A stretch of DNA of 33,646 nt from Brevundimonas sp. UBA5713 (GTDB lineage: Bacteria; Pseudomonadota; Alphaproteobacteria; Caulobacterales; Caulobacteraceae): positions 1 to 33,646 of the forward strand of contig NZ_DIGV01000059.1 in assembly GCF_002419815.1 (NCBI RefSeq). The letters run 5' to 3'. The notes under the pieces were generated by a model. The model made no database searches and had not been told where the DNA came from. It saw only the letters and a program-made list of their open reading frames with translations. The translations under genes were made by a program, and so were the position numbers. Below, in pieces: positions 1 to 6,954 of the stretch. Each line of letters starts with the position of its first letter. Within the stretch, counting starts at the first letter, position 1.

Positions 1-140
1 GCGCCACCCGCTCGGCCAGCGCCTCCATGCCCGCAACCTCGAGGCCCGACTCCATCTCCGCCAAGCGCCCCCAGCGTCAAACACAGCCTTCGCCGCGCCC
101 CCGCCAGTTCAACACAAACCTCGCCTCTCACACCATTCAT
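1..140 (-). pseudogene. GTA tail-assembly protein (gp10-like), partial and frameshifted
   Basis: The 5' part of a gene that runs off the left edge. Its ATG (138-140) overlaps the TGA of the major tail protein gene in an ATGA arrangement, as expected for GTA gene 10. The first frame reads MNGVRGEVCVELAGARRRLC and then LTLGAL, typical of the GTA gp10 / phage tail-assembly-chaperone family. After that the family-like reading (AEMESGLEVAGMEALAERVA) continues only in the next frame. One extra base in the AA of 63-64 (TT on the coding strand) explains this. Either the gene is broken or the base is a sequence error. Programmed frameshifting is known for phage tail chaperones, but I see no convincing slippery site. 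The family call rests on a short fragment plus gene order. Confidence 0.5.
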
Positions 141-547
141 AGGGCGCTAAACTCCACCGCGCCGGCACTGGCCAGCGACAGCGCGAAACTCGCCTCGCCC
201 TCATGCTCGCCCGCATATTCCAGCGCGCTCACCAGAAACGGCCCCTCCAGCACGCCAAAGTCCGGCACCACCAGCTGCCACCTCTTGGCCGACTGCTCAA
301 AGAAAGCCTCGCGGATCAGCGCATCCGATGCCGCATCCCTGAAAATCCCCTGCCCGCTCACCGCCGCAGACTTCACACCCGCCCCGGCCAGCAGCTCGCG
401 CCAGCGCCCCGCACTGTCGCCATCGGTCACGTCCACCGTCCGCGCATTCAGCGAAATCGTCCGCGCCCTCAGCCCCGCCACCGTCACAAAAGCCCCTCCG
501 CTGCCCGCAATCTTCAGCAGCATGTCGCGCCCGCTCTGCACCGCCAT
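137..547 (-). CDS. GTA major tail protein (gp9-like)
   Basis: A 136-residue protein matching the TP901-1-type major tail protein of gene transfer agents (RcGTA gp9), which polymerises into the tail tube. The sequence opens MAVQSGRDMLLKIAG and contains the family-type stretches VAGLRARTISLNARTVDVTDGD and SGQGIFRDAASDALIREAFF. Length is normal (about 135-140). The start ATG (545-547) directly follows the TAG of the DUF3168 gene, with a GGAGGG Shine-Dalgarno inside the end of that gene. The stop overlaps the start of the next tail gene. This is the only small GTA gene left of the capsid, apart from the head closure gene, that reads intact. Confidence 0.85.
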   Translation of the reverse strand: MAVQSGRDMLLKIAGSGGAFVTVAGLRARTISLNARTVDVTDGDSAGRWRELLAGAGVKSAAVSGQGIFRDAASDALIREAFFEQSAKRWQLVVPDFGVLEGPFLVSALEYAGEHEGEASFALSLASAGAVEFSAL

Positions 548-948
548 CTATCCCTCCATCACCGCTCGAAGACGCAAGACCCCATAGGCCCCGCGCCCGT
601 CACCACCCGCAAAAACGTCGGCCCCGCGCACCCGCACACAGCCCGTCACGCCATCATCCGACACCGCCAACCCATCCAGAGCTGACCGCACCGCCGCCAC
701 CACAGCCCGCGCCTCCTCCTGCCCTGAAAACCGGCTCACCACGCTCAACGACAGCGACACCTCCGCCCCGCCCCCATCGGCATTCAGCGGCACCTCGACG
801 CCCCGCCCGACCAGCAGATAGGGCGCAACCGCCCCTTCGGCGGCACATCAAACACTCTGACCGGATCACCCAGCAGCGCCTTCACAGCCTCATCCACCGC
901 CAGCGCCGCCACCACCGCCTTCACCAAAACGCCCGCGACATCGCTCAT
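548..948 (-). pseudogene. GTA tail terminator (gp8-like, DUF3168), frameshifted
   Basis: DUF3168 proteins (RcGTA gp8) join the tail tube to the head. The N-terminal half (MSDVAGVLVKAVVAALAVDE to VFDVPPKG) starts at the ATG at 948, which overlaps the TGA of the head closure gene. The C-terminal half (PYLLVGRGVEVPLNADGGG onward, through ARAVVAAVRSALDGLAV, to VMEG) is in a different frame and ends at 548. The frames meet at the CCCC run 832-835. One more G on the coding strand there restores a single product of about 134 residues, the usual family length. As written the first frame stops after the unrelated tail RLRPICWSGGASRCR. A homopolymer sequencing error is possible, but two nearby GTA genes show the same kind of lesion. 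Confidence 0.75.
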
Positions 949-1244
949 CGCACCCGCTCCAGTTCCAGCACCATCCAGCCAGCCTTCGACACCTGATCCA
1001 GAACCACCAGCTTCCAGTCCGCCCCCGAAAACCTCAGACACAAACCCTCCTCCAGCCTCGGATCAGCCCGCACCTCGGCCTTCAGGGTTTCCACCACGAC
1101 CACAGCCCCCGCCTCGCCTGTCTCCCTGCGACGCCGCACCACCGCCTTCAGCCAGACCTGCCCCATCGCCTCGTAGAAAACGGCCCGACCGCCCTGCGCC
1201 GTCACCGTCTCGACAGGCCGGAACAACCCCGCCAAGACTCTCAA
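945..1244 (-). CDS. GTA head closure / head-tail adaptor protein (gp7-like)
   Basis: A protein of about 99 residues of the phage head closure (SPP1 gp16-like) family, RcGTA gp7, which plugs the connector before tail attachment. Visible features are LFRPVETVTAQGGRAVFYEA near the start, the basic strand VWLKAVVRRRRETGEAGA, and VLELERVR at the end. I place the start at the TTG at 1244, which overlaps the TGA of the preceding gene by four bases and has GGGTGG upstream. A GTG at 1274 would add ten residues. The stop overlaps the next ATG. The frame is intact, unlike those of its two neighbours. Confidence 0.65.
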   Translation of the reverse strand: MRVLAGLFRPVETVTAQGGRAVFYEAMGQVWLKAVVRRRRETGEAGAVVVVETLKAEVRADPRLEEGLCLRFSGADWKLVVLDQVSKAGWMVLELERVR

Positions 1245-1506
1245 AGGCGCACCACCCGATAAGGCGCAATCCACGCCTCAATCGTACTCACATCCATCGC
1301 CGCCACCCCGCGCTCATAGGCCCGCAGCACCAGCATCAGCACCGCCAACCTCAGCGGTGCCGGCGAGGTCGAAGTCAGGCTCAGCCCCACCTCTCCCTCC
1401 ACCCTCGCCTTGGCCGCATCGATCAGCGTTTGGATCAACCCATCCTCCGCCCCATGCTCCACTCTCAAAAACACCCTGGCCTCCGCCAGGTCACCACGGC
1501 TGCCAT
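1241..1506 (-). pseudogene. GTA head-tail connector (gp6-like), frameshifted near the start
   Basis: This small phage gp6-like connector protein sits between portal and head closure protein. A strong Shine-Dalgarno (AAGGAGG) lies six bases before the ATG at 1506, which begins MAAVVT. The frame then shifts, and the family-like reading LAEARVFLRVEHGAEDGLIQ through LAVLMLVLRAYERGV to IEAWIAPYRVVRL continues in the next frame to the stop at 1241. One missing base at the GG of 1489-1490 explains it: ACC-CTG is expected and AC-CTG is present. A shortened 77-residue product could still start at the GTG at 1474, so loss of function is likely but not certain. The gene is separated from the capsid gene by about 340 bp of repeats and a terminator-like hairpin. 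Confidence 0.65.
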
Positions 1507-1529
1507 AGGCATCCTCCTTTGTTCATTGA

Positions 1530-1573
1530 GCCGCGCTCGTCGGCCCTTACGGGACCTCCCGACCCGACGCGGC
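1530..1573. repeat. Palindromic repeat family A, copy 1 (variant loop)
   Basis: Starts GCCGCG and ends CGACCCGACGCGGC, with the inner part GGCCCTTACGGGACC. The outer arms are shared with the other family A copies and the hairpin centre differs. It lies just upstream of the gp6-like gene. Confidence 0.75.
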
Positions 1574-1601
1574 TTGTTTGCTTGGCCACAGCCACAACGA
1601 C

Positions 1602-1630
1602 AAAGGGCGGCCCCCTCGGACCGCCCTCTG
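1602..1630 (-). terminator. Candidate terminator after the capsid gene
   Basis: On the minus strand GGGCGG and CCGCCC pair around a G-rich centre and are followed by TTTGTCGTT. It lies between two family A repeats, downstream of the capsid gene and upstream of the gp6-like gene, so it would separate capsid transcription from the rest of the cluster. Confidence 0.45.
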
Positions 1631-1647
1631 TCATCACTTTACGCTTA

Positions 1648-1691
1648 GCCGCGCTCGTCGGCCCTTACGGGACCTCCCGACCCGACGCGGC
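1648..1691. repeat. Palindromic repeat family A, copy 2 (variant loop)
   Basis: Essentially identical to the copy at 1530-1573, including the CGGCCCTTACGGGACC centre, which suggests local duplication. Confidence 0.75.
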
Positions 1692-1700
1692 TTGCTACTT

Positions 1701-1744
1701 GGCCGCGGTCAGAAGGCTTACGCCTTCTCGACCCGACGCGGCCT
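1701..1744. repeat. Palindromic repeat family A, copy 3
   Basis: GGCCGCGGTCAGAAGGC, a three-base loop, GCCTTC, then TCGACCCGACGCGGCC. This is the standard form of the family, with an AGAAGGC/GCCTTCT hairpin inside GC-rich arms. Confidence 0.8.
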
Positions 1745-1793
1745 CCCGCCTCCGGCGGGCACCCTCAAGCAGCAAATGCCCGCGGCATTTGCG
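1745..1793. repeat. Two short hairpins between family A repeats
   Basis: CCCGCC/GGCGGG (around 1745-1759) and GCAAATGCC/GGCATTTGC with a three-base loop (around 1773-1793). They sit in the gene-free stretch 1507-1855. No coding potential is seen there, only these hairpins, the family A copies and a terminator-like structure. Confidence 0.55.
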
Positions 1794-1814
1794 CTAGGGC
1801 ACATAACTTAAGTG

Positions 1815-1857
1815 GGCCGCGGTCAGAAGGCTGCGCCTTCTCGACCCGACGCGGCCT
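1815..1857. repeat. Palindromic repeat family A, copy 4, overlapping the capsid stop codon
   Basis: GGCCGCGGTCAGAAGGC to GACCCGACGCGGCCT. Its right end supplies two bases of the TAG stop codon of the capsid gene (1856-1858), so the element abuts the coding end exactly. Confidence 0.8.
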
Positions 1858-3082
1858 AGGACGCCGCGAACTTCATCACCTTGATTGCATCAAAGCTCTG
1901 GATGCCACCGCCCACACGCTTGGTCGTATAGAACAGCACATAAGGCTTGGCGGTGAACGGATCACGCAGCACACGCACCCCCGCACGGTCCACGATCAGA
2001 TAACCGCGCTGGAAGTCACCAAACGCGATCGACAGCGAACCGGCCGCGATGTCCGGCATGGTCTCGATCTCGGTCACCGGATAGCCCATCACCGACGACA
2101 CCTCGCCCAGACGCTGAGCCGGCTGCCAGATATAGTTACCGTCCCCGTCCTTCAGCTTACGCATCGCTGACAGCGTCTTGCGGTTCATCACAAAGCGTCC
2201 ATTGGCACGATACTGGGCCTTGGGCGCATAGATCAGATCGATCAGCTTGTCCGCCGGTGAGGCCTCGGCAAAACCGCCCGCGGCACCGCTGGCCACATAG
2301 CCAACCTTACCCCACACATGGCTGGCCTCCGCCACCGTCTCATAAGCCAGGAAACCCTTGGGCTTATTGGTGCCATTGCCCGTCACAAATGCAGAGGTTT
2401 CCTGCGCGGCAAAGGCATCCTCGACCTCGCCCGCCAGCCACTCGTCCAGATCGACCATGGCGTCATCCAACAGCGCCTGCGTCGCCGCCGGATTGGCGTA
2501 AAGGTCCGCCGCCGGAAACTCCAACAGCGCCAGCGTCGCCGGATCCGTCTCCGGACGCGCATCCGTCTCGGCCACCCAACCCGCAGCCACACCCGCCGTC
2601 GAGACCGGCTTCTTGAACACACCACCGGCCACCGTGCGCACAGACGCAATCTCGCGCATCGGCGACACCGCCATCAGACGGCGCTCGATCGCCCGCTCCG
2701 TCTCCGGCGGAACCACATAGCCACCCGACGACGCACCCGACGACAGCCCTGCCTTCACTTCCAGACCAGCGACTGAGCCCGTCTTCAGATAGCCGTCAAA
2801 CGCCGCCTTGGCCTCGGGCGCAGACGACACCATCTCGCCACCCTCACCCAAAACAGGACGACGTGCCCCACCGGCCAGACGGTCCAGACGCGCCTGCGCC
2901 GCCGCCACCGCCTGATCGATACGCGCGACCTTCTCCTCCAACAGCGTATCAGCCGCCGCCTTCTTCTCGATCTGTGCCACACGCTCGTCATTGGCATCCT
3001 TGAACGCCTCGAACGCCACCATCATTTCGCGCACGACTTCGCGCGCCTCGGGCGAACCCGACACGGTTTTCACTTCTTTCAT
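1856..3082 (-). CDS. GTA major capsid protein (HK97 fold, gp5-like)
   Basis: A 408-residue HK97-type major capsid protein, RcGTA gp5, which forms the particle shell. The N-terminal third is a charged helical scaffold-like delta region (residues about 10-75, rich in Glu, Lys and Ala). The shell domain follows from SGGYVVPPETERAIERRL, with RQ-like segments ANPAATQALLDDAMVDLDEW, FVTGNGTNKPKGFLAY, KAQYRANGRFVMNRKTL, MGYPVTEIETMPDIAAGS and VGGGIQSFDAIKVMKFAAS at the end. I choose the ATG at 3082 because AGGAG lies six bases upstream and MKEVKT is a family-like start. A longer reading to 3178 is unlikely. In a normal GTA this gene directly follows the protease. Here it faces a divergent peptidase gene and must use its own promoter in 3083-3219. 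The coding sequence itself looks intact. Confidence 0.9.
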   Translation of the reverse strand: MKEVKTVSGSPEAREVVREMMVAFEAFKDANDERVAQIEKKAAADTLLEEKVARIDQAVAAAQARLDRLAGGARRPVLGEGGEMVSSAPEAKAAFDGYLKTGSVAGLEVKAGLSSGASSGGYVVPPETERAIERRLMAVSPMREIASVRTVAGGVFKKPVSTAGVAAGWVAETDARPETDPATLALLEFPAADLYANPAATQALLDDAMVDLDEWLAGEVEDAFAAQETSAFVTGNGTNKPKGFLAYETVAEASHVWGKVGYVASGAAGGFAEASPADKLIDLIYAPKAQYRANGRFVMNRKTLSAMRKLKDGDGNYIWQPAQRLGEVSSVMGYPVTEIETMPDIAAGSLSIAFGDFQRGYLIVDRAGVRVLRDPFTAKPYVLFYTTKRVGGGIQSFDAIKVMKFAAS

Positions 3083-3219
3083 GCTCTCTCCTGAGACCCG
3101 CCCCACGCGGATTAATGTGGCGGCTGCAACCGCCGCCTGTCGGATCATCGCTTTTCCACCGCGACAAACCGAAAACACCGTTCCATAGTCCCGCTCAGTT
3201 CTTACCTGAGGGGGTATCC
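3083..3219. promoter_or_regulatory. Divergent intergenic region between capsid and M20 peptidase genes
   Basis: These 137 bp must hold the promoter of the peptidase gene and, because the GTA operon is cut here, any remaining promoter for the capsid gene. The capsid leader carries a GGCGG/CCGCC hairpin around 3113-3132. The peptidase start has GAGGGGG upstream (3208-3214). No clear -35/-10 pair could be assigned by eye. Confidence 0.35.
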
Positions 3220-4608
3220 ATGTCGTTCCTGAAATCCACCGCCTGCGCCGCCGCCCTGCTGCTTGCCGCGCCCGCTGTCTCCCACGCCCAGTCTGCCGAT
3301 GCCGCGCTAGAGCTCCTGTCGCGCGCCATCACCTTCCGCACCGTCAAAACGGGCGAGTTCGGCCCCAACCAGACCCCTCAATACGCCAACTTCCTCAAGG
3401 ATCAGCTCGTCGCCGCGGGCTTCCCCACCTCGGCCATCGAGATCGAGCCTATCGGCGACACCGCCGCCTTCACCGCCACATGGCAGGGCAGCGACCCGTC
3501 GCTGAAACCCATCGCCATCCTCGGCCACATGGATGTCGTCGCAGCCGACCCCGCCGACTGGGAGCGTGACCCGTTCACTCCCGTGATCGAAAACGGCTAC
3601 ATCTTCGGTCGCGGCTCGGTCGACAACAAGGCCGGCATCTCCATCATCATGGCGACGATCATCAAGCTGAAGCAAGAAGGCTGGCAGCCGAAACGCACCC
3701 TCATCCTCGCCTTCTCCGGCGATGAGGAAACCGGCATGGCCACCACCCGCCACCTCGCCCAGAAACACAAAGACATCGAACTGGTCCTGAACGGCGACGG
3801 CGGCGGCGGCTCGCTCGACAGCGACCACAACCCCACCGTCTATTCCCTGCAAGGCTCCGAAAAGACCTACGCGGACTACACCCTCACCGTCACCGACGCT
3901 GGCGGCCATTCGTCCCGCCCCACACCCGGCAACCCGATCTATCGCCTGACCGCCGGCCTGCAAAAGCTGAACGCCTACCAGTTCCCGGTCAGCCTCGATG
4001 ACATCACGCGCGGCTATTTCACCGCCGCCGCCCAAACTGCCAAGCCCGAGATCGCCGCCGCCATGCGCGCCCTCGTCGCCAACGACCAAGACCAAGCCGC
4101 CATCGCCACCCTGACGGCAGACGGCGGCTTCACCGGCACCATCCGCACCACCTGCACCACCACCATGATCAAGGGCGGCCACGCCGCCAACGCCCTGCCA
4201 CAACAGGCCCAGGCCACCGTCAACTGCCGCATTCTGCCGGGCGTCTCGATGGAATCCATCCGCGAACAGCTGCAGGACATCGTCGGCGACCCGACCATCA
4301 AGGTCGACCTGCTCGACACCGGCACCATCGCCGCCCCGTCCTCGCCGCTGCGCGATGATGTGGTCCAAGCCGTTACCGCCGCCGTCCACGCCACCTATCC
4401 GGGCATCCAGATCGTCCCGTCCATGTCCGCCGGTGCCACTGACTCCATGCATTTCCGCGCACTGGGCATCCCGTCCTATGGCGTCGGCAGCGTCTTCATG
4501 CGCCGCGAAGACAGCTTCTCCCACGGCCTGAACGAGCGCTTGCCGCTCCACGCCCTCCCCACCGGCCTCACCCACTGGGAAACCCTCCTCAAAGCCATGG
4601 CTGACTAA
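3220..4608 (+). CDS. Secreted M20-family metallopeptidase
   Basis: A 462-residue zinc-dependent exopeptidase of the M20/M25/M40 family, exported by a signal peptide (MSFLKSTACAAALLLAAPAV, cleavage near SHA-QS at about residue 23). Expected zinc and catalytic residues are present: His103 and Asp105 in GHMDVV, Asp135 in GSVDNKAG, Glu169-Glu170 in SGDEETG, Asp193 in LNGDGGG and the late His in FSHGLNER. The dimerisation domain lies between, around residues 210-330 (AGGHSSRPTPGNPIYRL). The start at 3220 has GAGGGGG upstream and gives the signal peptide. Upstream extension to 3115 would destroy it. It is the first of four plus-strand genes inserted in the GTA cluster. The likely role is periplasmic peptide or acyl-amino-acid hydrolysis; the substrate is unknown. 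Confidence 0.9.
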   Translation: MSFLKSTACAAALLLAAPAVSHAQSADAALELLSRAITFRTVKTGEFGPNQTPQYANFLKDQLVAAGFPTSAIEIEPIGDTAAFTATWQGSDPSLKPIAILGHMDVVAADPADWERDPFTPVIENGYIFGRGSVDNKAGISIIMATIIKLKQEGWQPKRTLILAFSGDEETGMATTRHLAQKHKDIELVLNGDGGGGSLDSDHNPTVYSLQGSEKTYADYTLTVTDAGGHSSRPTPGNPIYRLTAGLQKLNAYQFPVSLDDITRGYFTAAAQTAKPEIAAAMRALVANDQDQAAIATLTADGGFTGTIRTTCTTTMIKGGHAANALPQQAQATVNCRILPGVSMESIREQLQDIVGDPTIKVDLLDTGTIAAPSSPLRDDVVQAVTAAVHATYPGIQIVPSMSAGATDSMHFRALGIPSYGVGSVFMRREDSFSHGLNERLPLHALPTGLTHWETLLKAMAD

Positions 4609-4613
4609 AAGTG

Positions 4614-4654
4614 GGCCGCGATCAGAAGGCTCCGCCTTCTCGACCCGACGCGGC
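4614..4654. repeat. Palindromic repeat family A, copy 5
   Basis: GGCCGCGATCAGAAGGC-TCC-GCCTTCTCGACCCGACGCGGC, six bases after the peptidase stop codon. It probably acts as a 3'-end hairpin of that transcript. Confidence 0.8.
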
Positions 4655-4663
4655 TTTATGAGT

Positions 4664-4706
4664 GGGCGACGATCAAAAGGCTCCGCCTTTTCGACCCGAC
4701 GCCGCC
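4664..4706. repeat. Palindromic repeat family A, copy 6 (diverged, compensated)
   Basis: Reads AAAAGGC-TCC-GCCTTTT where other copies read AGAAGGC-TCC-GCCTTCT, so both arms have changed together and the hairpin is kept. The outer arms differ as well (GGGCGACG and GACGCCGCC). Confidence 0.75.
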
Positions 4707-4710
4707 TGAA

Positions 4711-4762
4711 CCCCTCCTCCCCCGCCCGCGGGGGAGAGGGACCACGAAGTGGTGGAGGGGGC
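4711..4762. repeat. Repeat family B, copy 1
   Basis: A two-hairpin element: CTCCCCCGC/GCGGGGGAG followed by CCAC-GAAG-TGG and GGAGGGGGC. It follows two family A copies directly and fills the peptidase/thioesterase gap (4609-4812), in which I see no gene. Similar intergenic elements are widespread in Caulobacterales and related groups (general knowledge, not searched here). Confidence 0.75.
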
Positions 4763-4812
4763 ACATCAAACACGCTCCCGCCCCCTCGCCCAGCCACCCA
4801 GCCAGAGCCGAA

Positions 4813-5202
4813 ATGACCCAACCCTACACCCACCAACTCCGCGTCCGCTGGGCCGAAGTCGACGCCCAAGGCGTGGTCTTCAACCCCAACTACCTCCTCT
4901 ACGCAGACGTCGCGGGCACCGAATATTTCCGCCATCTCGGCCGCGACGGCCTTACTGTCCCCGACTTCCTCGAACTTTACGTCGTCGACGCCCACATCAG
5001 CTTCAAGTCGCCCGCCCGCTACGATGATCTGATCGACTGCGCCATCGAACCCGTTCGTCTGGGCACCTCCAGCTTCCAGCTGCGCTTCACCATCACCCGC
5101 GCTGGCGAGCTGCTGACCGAAATCACCCTGACCTACGTCCGCGCCGTCGACGGCCAATCCACCCCGCTCAGTGACGCCTTCCGCGCTCTTGTCGCCCTCT
5201 GA
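4813..5202 (+). CDS. Acyl-CoA thioesterase, 4HBT hotdog fold (YbgC/FadM-like)
   Basis: A 129-residue single hotdog-domain thioesterase. The N-terminal motif VRWAEVDAQGVVFNPNYLLY contains the family Asp (EVDAQG) and is followed by a long helix with EYFRHLG. The later strands ISFKSPARYDDLIDC and TSSFQLRFTITR are typical. Such enzymes hydrolyse short or medium acyl-CoA or hydroxybenzoyl-CoA in the cytoplasm. The substrate cannot be told from sequence. Length is normal. The ATG at 4813 gives the usual short lead before the motif, with no strong ribosome site; family B repeat DNA lies 50 bases upstream. It is the second plus-strand gene of the block inserted in the GTA cluster. Confidence 0.85.
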   Translation: MTQPYTHQLRVRWAEVDAQGVVFNPNYLLYADVAGTEYFRHLGRDGLTVPDFLELYVVDAHISFKSPARYDDLIDCAIEPVRLGTSSFQLRFTITRAGELLTEITLTYVRAVDGQSTPLSDAFRALVAL

Positions 5203-5272
5203 TCAGGCCAAAAGCCGGAATTAATAACGGCCTCGCTTGCTCTGCACGTACAGCTGACCCAGCGTGCAGACC

Positions 5273-6076
5273 ATGTATCTTGGTCTGTCGCGTCCGCTTT
5301 CCCGCCTCTTCGGCTCCGGCCGGGGCCGCACCGCGCCGCACGCCACCAAGGCTGCCTTCAAGCCGCTGAACAGCCTTGAGGCTCTGCTCACCAAGGCCAC
5401 CACCGCGCCCCGCCGCGAAACCTTTCTCACCGCCCTGCTCGACAGCCCGCTTTACGCCGCCACGCCCCACCCCAAACCGACCGACCGCGCCTTTACCCTC
5501 GGCGAGGTCCGCGCCATGGGCCTGCTCAAATCCGACACCAAGGACGGCCAGTCCCTGCCCGCCCTCTTTACGGCCAGAGATCGCATCGCCACCGCCTTCG
5601 GCCCCGATGTCGGCAGCTACGCCCTTCATGCCCGCCAGATGCTGCAGCTGTTCGCCACCGAGGGCGCTGTCCTCAACCCCGCCACCTTCCACCAAACCGA
5701 CTGGACCGCGCAGGACGTCGCCGACCTCCTGTCCCGCCCCTTCGACTGGACACTGGCTCCCGGCACTTCCGGCCCCGTCGGTCGCCCCACCGTCGCGCCC
5801 GCCGAACTAATCGACGCCATCGAGACGGCCCTGGCACCCATCACCGGCCTCACCGCCCTATGGCTCGCCCTCGACACCACGCCCGACCAACCGCGTCGCT
5901 GGCAGTTCGATATCCACACAGACCTCGACCACCGCACCTTGCGCCCACATCTGCACAACGCACACACCGTCGCTCTCGCTACGGGCCTGCCCCTCTATGT
6001 CCGCTTCAGCCCGGCCAAGACCACCGATGGCACAGGGCTACGCCTGCTCGCGTCCAAAAATTATCTAAACAGCTGA
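5273..6076 (+). CDS. SseB-like protein, first of a tandem pair
   Basis: A 267-residue protein resembling the SseB family (enhanced serine sensitivity protein; molecular role poorly defined). It has an N-terminal SseB domain around residues 25-165: LNSLEALLTKATTAPRRETF, LLDSPLYAA, a QSLPALFTARDRIATAFG stretch, and GAVLNPATFHQTDWTAQDVA. A C-terminal SseB_C-like part begins about residue 180 (APAELIDAIETALAPITG). About 38% of residues appear shared with the next gene by eye. The basic N terminus LSRPLSRLFGSGRGR is not a signal peptide. The start is the ATG at 5273, three codons after a GTG at 5264. It probably arose by duplication, since the partner lies 53 bp downstream on the same strand. Confidence 0.65.
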   Translation: MYLGLSRPLSRLFGSGRGRTAPHATKAAFKPLNSLEALLTKATTAPRRETFLTALLDSPLYAATPHPKPTDRAFTLGEVRAMGLLKSDTKDGQSLPALFTARDRIATAFGPDVGSYALHARQMLQLFATEGAVLNPATFHQTDWTAQDVADLLSRPFDWTLAPGTSGPVGRPTVAPAELIDAIETALAPITGLTALWLALDTTPDQPRRWQFDIHTDLDHRTLRPHLHNAHTVALATGLPLYVRFSPAKTTDGTGLRLLASKNYLNS

Positions 6077-6129
6077 TTTTCCTAAGGCTCAGCTTGCCTG
6101 CCGCTCTCAGGCCTGTTCACTCTTGCCCC

Positions 6130-6954
6130 ATGAAAAAGCTCTTCGGCAGCCTCGGCAAACTCTTCTCTTCCGCGTCAGACGACACGCCGGCCACCGCCGC
6201 ACCCGCGCCCGATGCGCCCGAGCACACCTCGCAAGACCGCTTCCAACCGCTCAACATGCTCGAGGCGCGCCTCGCCTACGCCATGTCGGACCCTCAGGCC
6301 CGCCGCGGCTTCACCGAAGCCCTACTGACCGAAAGCCTCTATACTCCGACACCCGACGCCCATGACGACAATCTGGCCGACACTGACGCCCAGCGCTCGG
6401 TCCGCCTGCTCCACGTCAACACGCCAGACGGTGGCACCGCCGTCCCCGTCTTCACTGCGCGAGAACGCATCGCCGAGGTTTACGGCACCCAATACGGCTA
6501 CATCAGCCTTTCTGGCCGCGACCTGCTAGAAATGGTCGCCGCCACGGGTGCGTGGATCAATCCGGGCCTCGACGCCAGCGTCCACTTCAGCGCCTCGGCC
6601 ATCGCCGACCTGCTCGGAGTGCCCAAATCCCGCACCATTTCCGAAGACACCACAATCCAGCTTGGCACGCCCGAGCGTGAGCCCACCGAGCTGATCGCCG
6701 CCCTTCAGGACGCCCTGTCCCGTGAGCCCCGCATCTCCGAGGCTTGGCTCGCCCTCGCCCATTGGCCTACCGAAGACAAATACGCGTGGTACGTCGACAT
6801 CCGCAGCGACCTGCAACCGTCCGACATCCAGCCCCTGCTCGGCCACCTCTACCCTGTGATCGAGGAGACCGGCCTGCCCATGGACGTCACCTACAATTCC
6901 CCCGACGAAGACGAAGGCCACGGCATCCGCCTCATCCCGCGTTCGGTCCACTGA
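6130..6954 (+). CDS. SseB-like protein, second of a tandem pair
   Basis: A 274-residue paralogue of the gene just upstream. The SseB N-terminal domain is clearer here: FQPLNMLEARLAYAMSDPQA, ALLTESLYTPTP, GGTAVPVFTARERIAEVYG, YGYISLSGRDLLEMVAATGA and WINPGLDASVHFS. The C-terminal part reads TELIAALQDALSREPRISEA, WLALAHW and ends LIPRSVH. Pro/Ala-rich residues 16-35 form a linker after a short basic start (MKKLFGSLGKLF). No strong ribosome site precedes the ATG. The 3' end overlaps the convergent lipoprotein gene by 23 bp, and no terminator separates them. The role is unknown; in enterobacteria SseB overproduction affects serine sensitivity. Confidence 0.7.
   Translation: MKKLFGSLGKLFSSASDDTPATAAPAPDAPEHTSQDRFQPLNMLEARLAYAMSDPQARRGFTEALLTESLYTPTPDAHDDNLADTDAQRSVRLLHVNTPDGGTAVPVFTARERIAEVYGTQYGYISLSGRDLLEMVAATGAWINPGLDASVHFSASAIADLLGVPKSRTISEDTTIQLGTPEREPTELIAALQDALSREPRISEAWLALAHWPTEDKYAWYVDIRSDLQPSDIQPLLGHLYPVIEETGLPMDVTYNSPDEDEGHGIRLIPRSVH

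Noticed and set aside
1357..1811. Plus-strand frames running through the family A repeats
   Set aside because: They consist of repeat translation (SRARRPLRDLPTRRG) and have no ribosome site. They are open only because the palindromes lack stops.
3307..5157. Minus-strand open frame of 616 codons across the M20 peptidase and thioesterase genes
   Set aside because: Low-complexity Gly/Asp/Val-rich translation without family likeness, antisense to two well-supported genes. Long antisense frames are expected in GC-rich DNA with C/G in third positions.
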